Positions 41,698 to 49,564 of a DNA stretch of 64,000 nucleotides are shown piece after piece. The stretch is from UBA2589 sp038120095 (GTDB taxonomy: Bacteria > Gemmatimonadota > Gemmatimonadetes > Longimicrobiales > Gaopeijiaceae). Position 1 is the stretch's first letter. Each line of letters begins with the position of its first letter. The notes below the pieces were generated by a model. It did not search any database and had not been told where the DNA came from. It was given only the letters and a program-made list of their open reading frames with translations. The stretch is taken from the NCBI GenBank assembly GCA_038120095.1, contig JAYOKZ010000011.1:12216-76215 (forward strand), given 5' to 3'. The position numbers were made by a program, and so were the translations under genes.

Positions 41698-43452
41698 TCA
41701 CTGGGGGGGCTGACCCGTTCCGACATCCCCCTCCCCCGAGGCTCGATCGTGGGTCGTCCGAAGCGGCAGCTCCGGCACCCGCGCGGACAGCGCTGTCGCG
41801 AGGATCACGATGGCGACCGTGAGCCAGTAGATTCGGCTCGTCGCCTGCGCGAATGCGGAACGGACGGCCATCCCGATTTCCATCGCGACCCGGTCGCCCT
41901 CGGCTCGGATGAGTTCCGCATCCGTCGGAGAGCCCGAGGCAACGGCCGATGCCTCGAACGCGGCCCGAACTTGCTCGGGAAGCCCCGCCCCCCCCGTAGC
42001 CAGCAACGCCTCCGATGAGGCCCCGGGCGCTCCCATCACCTCGGCGGGTAGTGGCAGGGAGGCAAACGCCGAGCCGAGTGACGTCGCCAACACGGTACCC
42101 ATGATCGCCGCACCGACCGTCGCCCCCGTCTGTCTGAAAAATTGGGATGCACTCGTCGCCTGCCCGATGAAGCGAACGTCCACCGCGTTCTGAATCGCAA
42201 GCGTGAAGAGGGGCAGCGAGGGGCCGATACCGAAGCCCGCCAGCACCATGTACGCGACGACCCGGGCGTAGGGCTCATCCGCCCCCATATTCGCAAGAAA
42301 GACCGACGCGACGCCGAACAGAACGCCTCCGACCACGATCTGCTTTCGATAACCGATCCTGACCGCGGCTTGCCCTGCATACGTCGCCGCCACGACGATC
42401 CCCATCGAGAACGGAATCAATGCCGCCCCTGCCCGGGTCGCCGATACCCCCATGACGTTGACCAGGTAGAGGGGCAGGAAGATCGTGACGGACATGAACG
42501 ACGCCCCGAAGAAGAACGTCGAAAGATTGGCGGTCCTGAATACATCGTTCTCGAAGAGACGAAAATCGAGAATCGGACTCCGCGATGTCCGGCTGCGTTG
42601 AATGAAGAGCGCAAGGACGAACAGGCCGAAAAGGCCGAGGCCGAGGGTGGTCCACGCCTCCAACCCGCGTGCGCCGGTTTCGTGGGTCGGCAGCCACGGA
42701 TACCTGCGTTTGTCGAGCTGAAGCGCAAGGGTCACCGGTATCAGCCCTCCGAGGAGGAGCGCCCCCGACAGGAGATCGGGCGGTGTTCGGTCGCCCTGTG
42801 GCTCGAGCCGAGGCATGCGTCGTGCGATGAACCAGACGGCGACGGCCCCGACTGGCACATTCACGTAGAAGACCCATCGCCAACCTTCTACTCCGGGGAT
42901 CAGCCCACCTGCGTGGTCGGTCAGGACACCGCCGACCAACGGGCCGAGCACCGACGCGACGCCGAATACGGCGCCCACCAATCCCTGGTAGCGCCCTCTC
43001 TCGGCCGGCGTGAACAGATCGGCAATCACGATGAAGGTCATGGCGAACAAACCGCCACCCCCGGCGCCCTGAATACCGCGGAAAATCACCAGTTGGGTCA
43101 TGCCGTCCCCCAGCAGGGGCAAAGACCCGAATTCTCCGGAGAGGCCGCAAAGCATCGAGCCCGAGAGGAAGAGGCCCACCGCACCCAGCGTGACATGCTT
43201 GCGAGGGTAGGTGTCTGCGAGTTTCCCGTAGACCAGCGCCAGGGCCGTGGAGGCCAGCAGATATGATGTCGCGACCCAGGCGTAGCGGTCGATCCCCTGA
43301 AGGTCCTCGACCATCCGCGGCAGAGCCGTGGACACAATGGTCTGATCCAGTGCCGCGAGGAACAGAGCCATGAGAATCGCGAGGTAGATCACCATGCGAT
43401 CGCGCTCGGCGACCGTATTCGGGTCGATCCCGGGGAGCGGGGCCCGTGTCAC
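41698..43452 (-). CDS. DHA2-family major facilitator drug:H+ antiporter (14 helices)
   Basis: 584 aa. MFS family EmrB/QacA type: AALDQTIVSTALPRMVEDL in helix 1 (motif D1), GKLADTYPRKHVTL (motif A), FRGIQGAGGGGLFAM (motif B), GPLVGGVLTDH (motif C). About 14 helices with an acidic cytosolic tail. Typically expels hydrophobic or cationic drugs in exchange for H+. The ATG at 43452 lies 3 bp after the menH stop, so it is co-transcribed with menH and the DUF6526 gene; this mix has no obvious functional reason. Confidence 0.88.
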   Translation of the reverse strand: MTRAPLPGIDPNTVAERDRMVIYLAILMALFLAALDQTIVSTALPRMVEDLQGIDRYAWVATSYLLASTALALVYGKLADTYPRKHVTLGAVGLFLSGSMLCGLSGEFGSLPLLGDGMTQLVIFRGIQGAGGGGLFAMTFIVIADLFTPAERGRYQGLVGAVFGVASVLGPLVGGVLTDHAGGLIPGVEGWRWVFYVNVPVGAVAVWFIARRMPRLEPQGDRTPPDLLSGALLLGGLIPVTLALQLDKRRYPWLPTHETGARGLEAWTTLGLGLFGLFVLALFIQRSRTSRSPILDFRLFENDVFRTANLSTFFFGASFMSVTIFLPLYLVNVMGVSATRAGAALIPFSMGIVVAATYAGQAAVRIGYRKQIVVGGVLFGVASVFLANMGADEPYARVVAYMVLAGFGIGPSLPLFTLAIQNAVDVRFIGQATSASQFFRQTGATVGAAIMGTVLATSLGSAFASLPLPAEVMGAPGASSEALLATGGAGLPEQVRAAFEASAVASGSPTDAELIRAEGDRVAMEIGMAVRSAFAQATSRIYWLTVAIVILATALSARVPELPLRTTHDRASGEGDVGTGQPPQ

Positions 43453-43455
43453 GAC

Positions 43456-44250
43456 TCAGACACCCTCACCCAAAAACGATCCCACCGCGTCGAGCCAGAC
43501 CTGCGGGGCCTCGAGGTGCACGCTGTGTCCCACGCCCGAGACCTCTACGAGCCGCACATCCGGAAGGAGTACTGCCACGTCCCGCGCGATGAGCACGAAC
43601 TTGGTGTCGAGCGCTCCCGTGATGAGGAGCACAGGGCAGACAAGACCGTTCAGATGGCTCCAAAGGTCAGGAAGCGTACCGGTGCCCAATCCCCGAAGGG
43701 CCGCCGCAAGGCCGCCCGGCTTGTTCTCCAGACGCAGCCGGCGAAGCCGTTCCTTGACGTTCTCCGGGAGAGCTCGTTGCGAGTCGAAGAGGGGTAACGA
43801 CGTCCAGTAGCTGACGAACGCGGCGACTCCCTCGTCCTCGATGCGTTCCGCCAGGGAGGAATCGGCAGCTCTCCGCGCCACTCGAGCATCTTCACCGGCG
43901 AGGCCCGGGGAGGCCGACTCGAGCACGAGGCGCCGCACACGGTGCGGGCGAGCTACGGCCACATGCAGCGCAATCCTGCCACCCATGGAGTACCCGACGA
44001 GGTCGTAGCGGTCGAGGTGCGACGTCTGCTCGTCGATCAGGGCAAGGGTATGGTCCAGAGTCACTCGATCCGGCGGCACGTCCCCGTGAGCGCCATGACC
44101 CGGCAGGTCCAGGAGAAGTGGCTCGATGCCCGCTGTTCTGAGACCGCGCACGACCGTCTCACCCCACGAGCATGACGACCCCGTAAACCCGTGAAGCAGT
44201 ACCGCCGGCGAATGTCCGCGCGAGGCCTCGGCCCGCTCAGATTCGCTGAT
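43456..44250 (-). CDS. menH: 2-Succinyl-6-hydroxy-2,4-cyclohexadiene-1-carboxylate synthase, start unclear
   Basis: Alpha/beta hydrolase matching MenH: VLLHGFTGSS near the start, the nucleophile elbow GYSMGGRIALHVAVARP, then RRLVLESASPGL, FVSYWTSLPLFDSQRALPENV, and a late GVGHSVHLEAPQVWLDAV with the catalytic His. It removes pyruvate from SEPHCHC, completing what menD does, and supports the men genes at 13-19 kb, where menH is absent. Start problem: the conserved VLLHGF lies upstream of the first usable GTG (44151), and in its frame no ATG, GTG or TTG occurs back to a stop at 44311-44313. An ATC at 44250 preceded by GGAG 7 bp away gives 264 aa, the normal length, or a 1-bp indel hides a GTG at 44264. 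Confidence 0.85.
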   Translation of the reverse strand: MSESERAEASRGHSPAVLLHGFTGSSCSWGETVVRGLRTAGIEPLLLDLPGHGAHGDVPPDRVTLDHTLALIDEQTSHLDRYDLVGYSMGGRIALHVAVARPHRVRRLVLESASPGLAGEDARVARRAADSSLAERIEDEGVAAFVSYWTSLPLFDSQRALPENVKERLRRLRLENKPGGLAAALRGLGTGTLPDLWSHLNGLVCPVLLITGALDTKFVLIARDVAVLLPDVRLVEVSGVGHSVHLEAPQVWLDAVGSFLGEGV

Positions 44251-44671
44251 GGTCCGATCTCCACGCCTGGATGGCCATCTTGACCGCCGTCCGGTCCGAG
44301 AGCTCTCCGTTCAGAACTCGCCGCACGAGTACCTCCAGCTCCTCATCGGGCGCGAAGCGTAGTCCAACCAGAAGGTCTGTCGGAATCGACTCGATGTCCC
44401 CATGCATCTCGGGTGGCAGCACGCTCGCGAGGCGCAGCCGCTCCTCCAGGCGAATCACCCGATCCTGGACACCGAGCGGAAAGAGCCGAGCGAACAGCGT
44501 CGCCATGATCACACCGACGCCAAGCGCTACGGTCATCAACGCATGCACCGAGAAGTCGGTGACCACGGCGTACAGGAAGTACAGCGTAGGGAAGAAGATC
44601 AGACCAAACGTCACGTAGTGGAACATGGGTACGACCACCCTGTGATTGTCGGCCGATTGGGGCTTGCTCAT
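44237..44671 (-). CDS. DUF6526 family membrane protein
   Basis: 144 aa. VVPMFHYVTFGLIFFPTLYFLYAV is the first helix and typical family start, a second helix (ALMTVALGVGVIMATLFARL) follows, then a cytosolic tail with QDRVIRLEERLRLA and an acidic patch. DUF6526 proteins occur in many phyla and have no assigned function. First gene of a minus-strand unit with menH and the drug exporter; its stop overlaps the presumed menH start region. Confidence 0.78.
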   Translation of the reverse strand: MSKPQSADNHRVVVPMFHYVTFGLIFFPTLYFLYAVVTDFSVHALMTVALGVGVIMATLFARLFPLGVQDRVIRLEERLRLASVLPPEMHGDIESIPTDLLVGLRFAPDEELEVLVRRVLNGELSDRTAVKMAIQAWRSDHQRI

Positions 44672-44815
44672 CGCTCAGTTCTGGAAGGGGACCGCGGTCA
44701 ACGACGACCGCAGGGCGACGCACAATACGGTCAGGTGCTCGACGGCGCAGGCCTGCTCGCTCCGCAACGGATACGGTGCACGTTGGAGGCCATCCCGCGC
44801 AGCGCGCCGGAGCGG

Positions 44816-45868
44816 TCAGCGAACCAGAAAGCCCTCGCCCAGAGGATCGTCCGGAGCCACGAGGAACTCGTGCCGTCCAGTGATCCACGCGCGCCCCGCA
44901 ACCTCCGGAACGATCGCCGTCCGACCCCCCAGCTCCACTTCATCGAGAACCTGCCCTTCGAAGCAGGTGCCCAGGATGCTCTCGATCCGAATCTCCTCAC
45001 CGACACCGAGTTCCCCCCGTGCGTGGTGAATGGCGAGGCGGCCGCTCACCCCGGTCCCGGTCGGACAACGGTCGACCTCCCCGTCCGCAAACACGCACAC
45101 GTTCCGGGAGTGGTGTTCCGCATCCGAGGCCTCGTCCACGAAGATCGTTCCGTAGATGAAGCTGAGCTCGTCATCATCTGGATGGGACGGAGGGTCGATC
45201 ACCTGAACCGCTTCCTTGATGCGTCGCCCCAGGTCGATCAGTCTGCCCGCCTCCCCCGGCACGAGTCGGACTCCGAACGCAGCAGCATCCACATAGGCGT
45301 AGTACGCGCCGCCGAATGCAAGGTCGTAATGGACCGTACCCACGCCGGGCACATCCACCTGCGCATCGAGCCGCTCCGCGAACGAACGAACATTCCGGAA
45401 GCGCACACGCCGCACGCGCCCCTCGGAGGACACATCTGCATGAGCCAGCACGAATCCCGCTGGCGTGTCGATGCCGATCGCTACCTCCCCCGCTCGACTC
45501 TCGATTGCGCCACACTCCACGAGAACGGTCGCGACTCCGATGATCCCGTGGCCACACATCGTGCTGTAGCCATCGTTGTGCGTGAAGATGACGGAGAGAT
45601 CAGCCTCAGCCGTCACCGGGGGCATCACAATGCACCCGTACATGTCGGCATGACCACGGGGCTCCCACATCAACGCACGCCGAAGTCCATCGTGACGCTC
45701 GCGGGTCGTTCTACGTCGTTCGAGCACGGTGTCGCCGTCCGCGAACGGGAATCCGGACAGAATCACTCGAAGTGGCTCCCCCTCCGTGTGCGCATCGACC
45801 GAGCATACTCGCGTCCACCCGACGGGCGGCTGCCACGAACGAACGCGCTCCCATCCATCTGAACGCAC
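44816..45868 (-). CDS. trans-3-Hydroxy-L-proline dehydratase (proline racemase family)
   Basis: 350 aa from the second GTG (45868); a GTG at 45871 is too near the AAGGAG at 45875-45880. The proline racemase fold has two catalytic positions. The first keeps Cys105 in STMCGHG. The second, normally PCGTG, reads PTGTG (Thr270). A Cys/Thr pair is the known signature of trans-3-hydroxy-L-proline dehydratase (human L3HYPDH uses Cys104 and Thr273), whereas Cys/Cys gives racemase or epimerase. The product, pyrroline-2-carboxylate, is then reduced to proline. Supports use of collagen-type or other hydroxyproline as food. Divergent from the alpha-oxoamine synthase gene; no proline-reducing partner is visible nearby. 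Confidence 0.88.
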   Translation of the reverse strand: MRSDGWERVRSWQPPVGWTRVCSVDAHTEGEPLRVILSGFPFADGDTVLERRRTTRERHDGLRRALMWEPRGHADMYGCIVMPPVTAEADLSVIFTHNDGYSTMCGHGIIGVATVLVECGAIESRAGEVAIGIDTPAGFVLAHADVSSEGRVRRVRFRNVRSFAERLDAQVDVPGVGTVHYDLAFGGAYYAYVDAAAFGVRLVPGEAGRLIDLGRRIKEAVQVIDPPSHPDDDELSFIYGTIFVDEASDAEHHSRNVCVFADGEVDRCPTGTGVSGRLAIHHARGELGVGEEIRIESILGTCFEGQVLDEVELGGRTAIVPEVAGRAWITGRHEFLVAPDDPLGEGFLVR

Positions 45869-45874
45869 CACGAT

Positions 45875-45880
45875 CTCCTT
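45875..45880 (-). promoter_or_regulatory. Ribosome binding site deciding the dehydratase start
   Basis: AAGGAG on the minus strand. Spacing is 3 bp to the first GTG (45871) and 6 bp to the second (45868), so the second GTG is the likely start. Confidence 0.65.
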
Positions 45881-45916
45881 GATGGTCGGGGTTTTTGTGG
45901 GAAAATTTGCGGTTCG

Positions 45917-45945
45917 TCTACATGCCGAAGCACAAAATTTACATT
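45917..45945 (+). promoter_or_regulatory. Possible promoter placing the start codon at +1 (leaderless)
   Basis: TCTACA (45917-45922), 17-bp spacer, TACATT (45940-45945), each 4/6 to consensus, in a locally AT-rich stretch. The ATG at 45950 lies at the expected transcription start and no Shine-Dalgarno sequence precedes it. Confidence 0.35.
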
Positions 45946-45949
45946 AGAG

Positions 45950-47290
45950 ATGATCGAGATCACAAAGGACCCGGGGGCGCGCGTCGCCCACCGTCGCGTT
46001 GACCTGGATGAACCGTCCGCACCGGCGGAGCCCGCCTCACCGGGTGCGATGGAGTACGATTACACCAACTTCTATTTCGGGTCGGGGTCCGATGCGTTCG
46101 CACTCCTCGATCCGTTCGACGACTGGTGGTCGGAGGTCAAACCCGCCGGTTACTACCTGTACGAGCTTCCGCTCCACTCAGCGCCCGGCACGCGGGTGGA
46201 CGTCGAGGACACCAAGACCGGTGAGATCCGCCGTGGCCTGGTGAACTTCGCCTCCTACAACTACCTGGGCCTTTCGTACCGCGATGAGGTCAAGCAGGCG
46301 ATCAAGGAAGCCGCCGATGTGTTCGGCGGAGGCTCTTCCGGATCTCCGATCCTCAGCGGCACGACCGCACTTCACCAGCAGTTCGCCGAAGAGATCGCGG
46401 ATTTCAAGGGTACGGAAGCGGCGATGATCTTCCCGACAGGCTACAGCGCCAATGTCGGGACGATTGCGGGGCTGATGCGCTCCGGCGATCTCATCGTGGC
46501 GGACCAGTTTGCCCATGCGTCCATCGTGGACGGCATGATCCTGTCCAAGGCAAAGTCCCGTTTCTTCCGCCACAACCGGGCAGACGACCTCGATCGCAAG
46601 TTGAAGGGATTCGAGGGCAAGAAGCTGGTGATCGTCGAGGGAGTGTACTCCATGGATGGCGATACGCCGCCGCTCGGAGAGCTCGTCGACGTCTGCCGAA
46701 GGCACGGTGCGAGGCTCATGATCGACGAGGCGCATTCGGCGTTCCTCTTCGGTGAGACGGGCAAGGGGGTCGCCGAGGATCAGGGCTTCGACGATGCCAT
46801 CGACATCCACCTCGGGACCTTCTCGAAGAGCCTTGGCGGTCAGGGCGGGTACATCGCCGGGTCCAACCAGCTGATCAATTACCTCCGGGGCTTCTCCCGC
46901 TCACGCTTCTTCTCCTGCGCCCTGTCCCCCGTTGTCGTAGCGGGCCTTCGAAAGGCGCTGGAGCTCGCTCGATCGGAGCCGGAGCTCCGCACCCGGCTCT
47001 TCGACAACGTCGCCTACATGAAGAAACTCCTGGGTGACAGTGGCGTGCCCATGGGCGACTCGACGTCTCAGGTCATCCCGATCATGGTCCGTGACGACGC
47101 TCGCGTCTTCGAGATGGGACAGGACATCTTCCGCGAGGGCGTGTTCATCAACCCTGTGAAGTATCCTGCCGTCGGAAAGCACAAGTCCCGCTTCCGCATG
47201 TCGATCTCCGCCGCGCACACCCGCGAGGATCTAGAGGAAGGCGCAGACAAGATCATCGGGGTCCTCCGACGTTACGGCGTGTGTCCCTAG
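45950..47290 (+). CDS. Alpha-oxoamine synthase (serine palmitoyltransferase/KBL-type)
   Basis: 446 aa. PLP enzyme that condenses an acyl-CoA with an amino acid and releases CO2. The PLP Lys293 is in HLGTFSKSLGGQGG; DEAHSAF (Asp259, His262), GPTGYSAN-like FPTGYSAN and GGGSSGSPILSGTTALH are family motifs. It carries about 95 extra N-terminal residues (GSGSDAFALLDPFDDWW) seen in serine-palmitoyltransferase-like members, so sphingolipid or related acyl-amino-ketone synthesis is favoured over biotin (BioF) or threonine (KBL) roles. No bioA/bioB or tdh is nearby. The first 33 residues are poorly conserved, so M34 is possible. Overlaps the next gene by 10 bp. Confidence 0.82.
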   Translation: MIEITKDPGARVAHRRVDLDEPSAPAEPASPGAMEYDYTNFYFGSGSDAFALLDPFDDWWSEVKPAGYYLYELPLHSAPGTRVDVEDTKTGEIRRGLVNFASYNYLGLSYRDEVKQAIKEAADVFGGGSSGSPILSGTTALHQQFAEEIADFKGTEAAMIFPTGYSANVGTIAGLMRSGDLIVADQFAHASIVDGMILSKAKSRFFRHNRADDLDRKLKGFEGKKLVIVEGVYSMDGDTPPLGELVDVCRRHGARLMIDEAHSAFLFGETGKGVAEDQGFDDAIDIHLGTFSKSLGGQGGYIAGSNQLINYLRGFSRSRFFSCALSPVVVAGLRKALELARSEPELRTRLFDNVAYMKKLLGDSGVPMGDSTSQVIPIMVRDDARVFEMGQDIFREGVFINPVKYPAVGKHKSRFRMSISAAHTREDLEEGADKIIGVLRRYGVCP

Positions 47291-47946
47291 GCGGCCGACA
47301 CCGATTTTCCACCGGAGTCAGTGCGTTCTTCGAGATGGCCACATCGGACGCTCGGCGCTTGCTACCCGAACACCTGGAGCCCGTCGAGATAACCCACCAG
47401 AGGAGCGTTCTGTCCGTCACTGCGTTCCTCTTCGAAGACCCGGTTGCGGGCCCTCACTCGGAAGTCATGTTCTCGGTTCTGGTCCCTCCGACCGTCACTC
47501 GATGGGGCCGCCCCGCGAAAGCCGGGTTCTATCCGTTTCTTGCCGCTACGTCTTCCGAGGAAGCTCGGCGCTTCAAGGCAGAGCAGTTTCACTTTCCGTA
47601 TGACGAACGCTCGATCGACACGCAGTTCTTCGAGAGCGACACGCAGTTACGTATTCGCGTATTCGGCGGCGGGGCCCCCATCCTCGACCTGAGCATCACG
47701 CCGGGCACATGGAAGCGAACGACACGCCTCCTGCACGGATTCATGATGAACGGTGAGCAACGTCTTCGCACCACCCTCGACATCAGCGGTGATTACTCCA
47801 TGCACGAGAACGAAGGGGGCAACATGACCCTTTTTTCTCATCCCCTCACGCAGGGCCTGCTGGCGCACGAGGTCTCACCCTGTCCGTTTCGTGAGCACTG
47901 GTTCAAGCACGGCACGAAAGTTTTCCACGACGTGGAGATCTTCTGA
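47281..47946 (+). CDS. Acetoacetate-decarboxylase-fold protein, catalytic Lys not evident
   Basis: 221 aa from a GTG at 47281 that overlaps the upstream stop by 10 bp; an ATG at 47335 is a shorter alternative. The pattern LLPEHLEPVEI...HSEVMFSVLVPP, then FYPFLAATSSEEARRF and FHFPYDERSID, suggests the acetoacetate decarboxylase-like fold. The Schiff-base Lys of the decarboxylase (in a Pro-Lys step) appears as Tyr107 here, so decarboxylation of the classical type is doubtful. Its tight coupling to the alpha-oxoamine synthase suggests that it acts on, or carries, the beta-keto product of that enzyme. Assignment is by eye and moderate. Confidence 0.5.
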   Translation: MSLGGRHRFSTGVSAFFEMATSDARRLLPEHLEPVEITHQRSVLSVTAFLFEDPVAGPHSEVMFSVLVPPTVTRWGRPAKAGFYPFLAATSSEEARRFKAEQFHFPYDERSIDTQFFESDTQLRIRVFGGGAPILDLSITPGTWKRTTRLLHGFMMNGEQRLRTTLDISGDYSMHENEGGNMTLFSHPLTQGLLAHEVSPCPFREHWFKHGTKVFHDVEIF

Positions 47947-48082
47947 GGGCACCCGCGCATCGAAGCTTTCGCTGGTACCGTTTGCGATCGAGGTTCCCAG
48001 CCAGCTTGACCGATCGGCCGCGCGGGTGCGATCTCCGGGGTACCCGGATCAACCGACGCCATTCCCCGCAAGGAATTCACCC

Positions 48083-49564
48083 ATGCCGAAACCTCGACGC
48101 CGGACAGAGAGATATATCATGACGACGCTGTCGGTGTTCGCGCTCGGACCGGCGGGCGCGACGGGGCAGGACGCGGGAGTGGCAGGGGTCTGGGAGGGGA
48201 CGCTCGTGGCTGGACCTCAACGACTCCAGATCATCTTCCGGCTCGAAGGACAGGAGGGCGGCGGCCTCGGGGGCACCATGGATGTGCCTGCACAAGGCGC
48301 AACAGGAATCCCCCTGACAACCGTCACATTCGAGGGACGCTCGCTCAGCCTGGCCTTTCCCGTCCCCGGTGGAGGAGCGTACGAGGGTGTTCTGAGTGAC
48401 GACGGGAACCGTTTCACGGGTGCCTTCCGTCAGGCAGGGCAGGACTTCCCGATGGAGCTGACCCGGGCAGACGCGACCGCGACCGCTCCCCGCAGGCCGC
48501 AGGAACCTGCGCCTCCGTTTCCCTACCTCGTCGAAGATGCCTCGATCAACAACGATGCCGCGGCGGTGACGCTCGCTGGCACCCTGACCCTTCCGCGCGG
48601 TGCCGGGCCATTTCCTGCCGCGGTTCTGGTGAGTGGCTCCGGGCCTCAGGATCGTGATGAGTCCCTGCTCGGTCACAAGCCCTTTCTCGTCCTGGCCGAC
48701 CACCTCACCCGGAATGGTATCGCGGTTCTGCGGTATGACGATCGGGGCGTGGGTGCGTCGACAGGTGATTTTTCCGCGGCGACATCGGAAGACTTCGCCG
48801 ATGACGCGCTCGCCGTCGTCACCCACCTCGCGGATGACCCCCGAATCGACCCCCGGGCAATCGGGATCGTCGGGCACTCGGAAGGCGGACTCGTCGGACC
48901 GATGGCAGCCCGGGGATCAGACCAGGTGTCGTACCTCGTGCTCCTCGCCGGACCCGGAGTCCCGGGCCTCGAGATCCTCGTCGAGCAGGGCCGCCTGATC
49001 AACGCAGCGAATGGTACACCGGCGGAAGTGACCGAGTTCAATGCAAGACTCCAGCAGCGTCTGGCCTCGGTCGCCGCGGAATCGGCTGATCCTTCCGAGG
49101 CAGGTGAGCTGATGCGTAGCACCCTGCAGGACGAGCTGGCGTCTCTGTCCGATCAGATCCGAGTAGCGGTCGAGGAGAGCCTCACGGAGGAAGCCATCAG
49201 CCAGACGATCGCTCAGATGAACTCCCCCTGGTTCCGCTATTTCCTCCAGTACGATCCACGACATGCCCTCGAGGATACCTCAGTGCCCGTGCTCGCCCTG
49301 TTCGGTGAGAAGGACTTGCAGGTTCCCCCTCACCAGAGCGCCGACGAGGTCCGGGCCGCGCTCGACCGCGGAGACAACCCCGACGCGACGGTCCACGTGC
49401 TCCCGGGACTCAACCACCTGTTCCAGGCCGCGAATACCGGGTCGCCGACCGAATACGCGGTGCTGGAGGAGACCTTCAACGAGGCCGCCCTCTCCCTCGT
49501 GTCAGAGTGGATCGGTGCCCGATTCGGCGCCCAAAGAGCACGAGAGGATACCGGGGACCGGTGA
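48083..49564 (+). CDS. Exported alpha/beta-hydrolase (esterase/peptidase-like)
   Basis: 493 aa from the ATG at 48083 with AAGGA upstream; a signal peptide ends near TGQDAG (residue ~32). An N-terminal beta-rich domain (~residues 35-130, VWEGTLVAGPQRLQIIFRLE) is followed by the alpha/beta-hydrolase core: LVSGSGPQDRDES, RYDDRGVGASTGDF, the nucleophile in GIVGHSEGGLVGP, Asp in LFGEKDLQVPP, and His in LPGLNHLFQ. This architecture is common in exported hydrolases of heterotrophs; carbon-ester or amide substrates are likely. Its stop overlaps the PaaX-like GTG by 4 bp. Confidence 0.8.
   Translation: MPKPRRRTERYIMTTLSVFALGPAGATGQDAGVAGVWEGTLVAGPQRLQIIFRLEGQEGGGLGGTMDVPAQGATGIPLTTVTFEGRSLSLAFPVPGGGAYEGVLSDDGNRFTGAFRQAGQDFPMELTRADATATAPRRPQEPAPPFPYLVEDASINNDAAAVTLAGTLTLPRGAGPFPAAVLVSGSGPQDRDESLLGHKPFLVLADHLTRNGIAVLRYDDRGVGASTGDFSAATSEDFADDALAVVTHLADDPRIDPRAIGIVGHSEGGLVGPMAARGSDQVSYLVLLAGPGVPGLEILVEQGRLINAANGTPAEVTEFNARLQQRLASVAAESADPSEAGELMRSTLQDELASLSDQIRVAVEESLTEEAISQTIAQMNSPWFRYFLQYDPRHALEDTSVPVLALFGEKDLQVPPHQSADEVRAALDRGDNPDATVHVLPGLNHLFQAANTGSPTEYAVLEETFNEAALSLVSEWIGARFGAQRAREDTGDR

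Noticed and set aside
42142..43266. Plus-strand open frame opposite the drug exporter
   Set aside because: Shadow of a GC-rich membrane-protein gene; no domain or start signal.
44694..44711. Small inverted repeat GCGGTC/GACCGC between the dehydratase and DUF6526 genes
   Set aside because: Six-base stem with no T-run; such pairs are expected by chance at this GC content.
44402..45862. Plus-strand open frame of 486 codons across the DUF6526 and dehydratase genes
   Set aside because: Crosses two genes and an intergenic region, with no family features.
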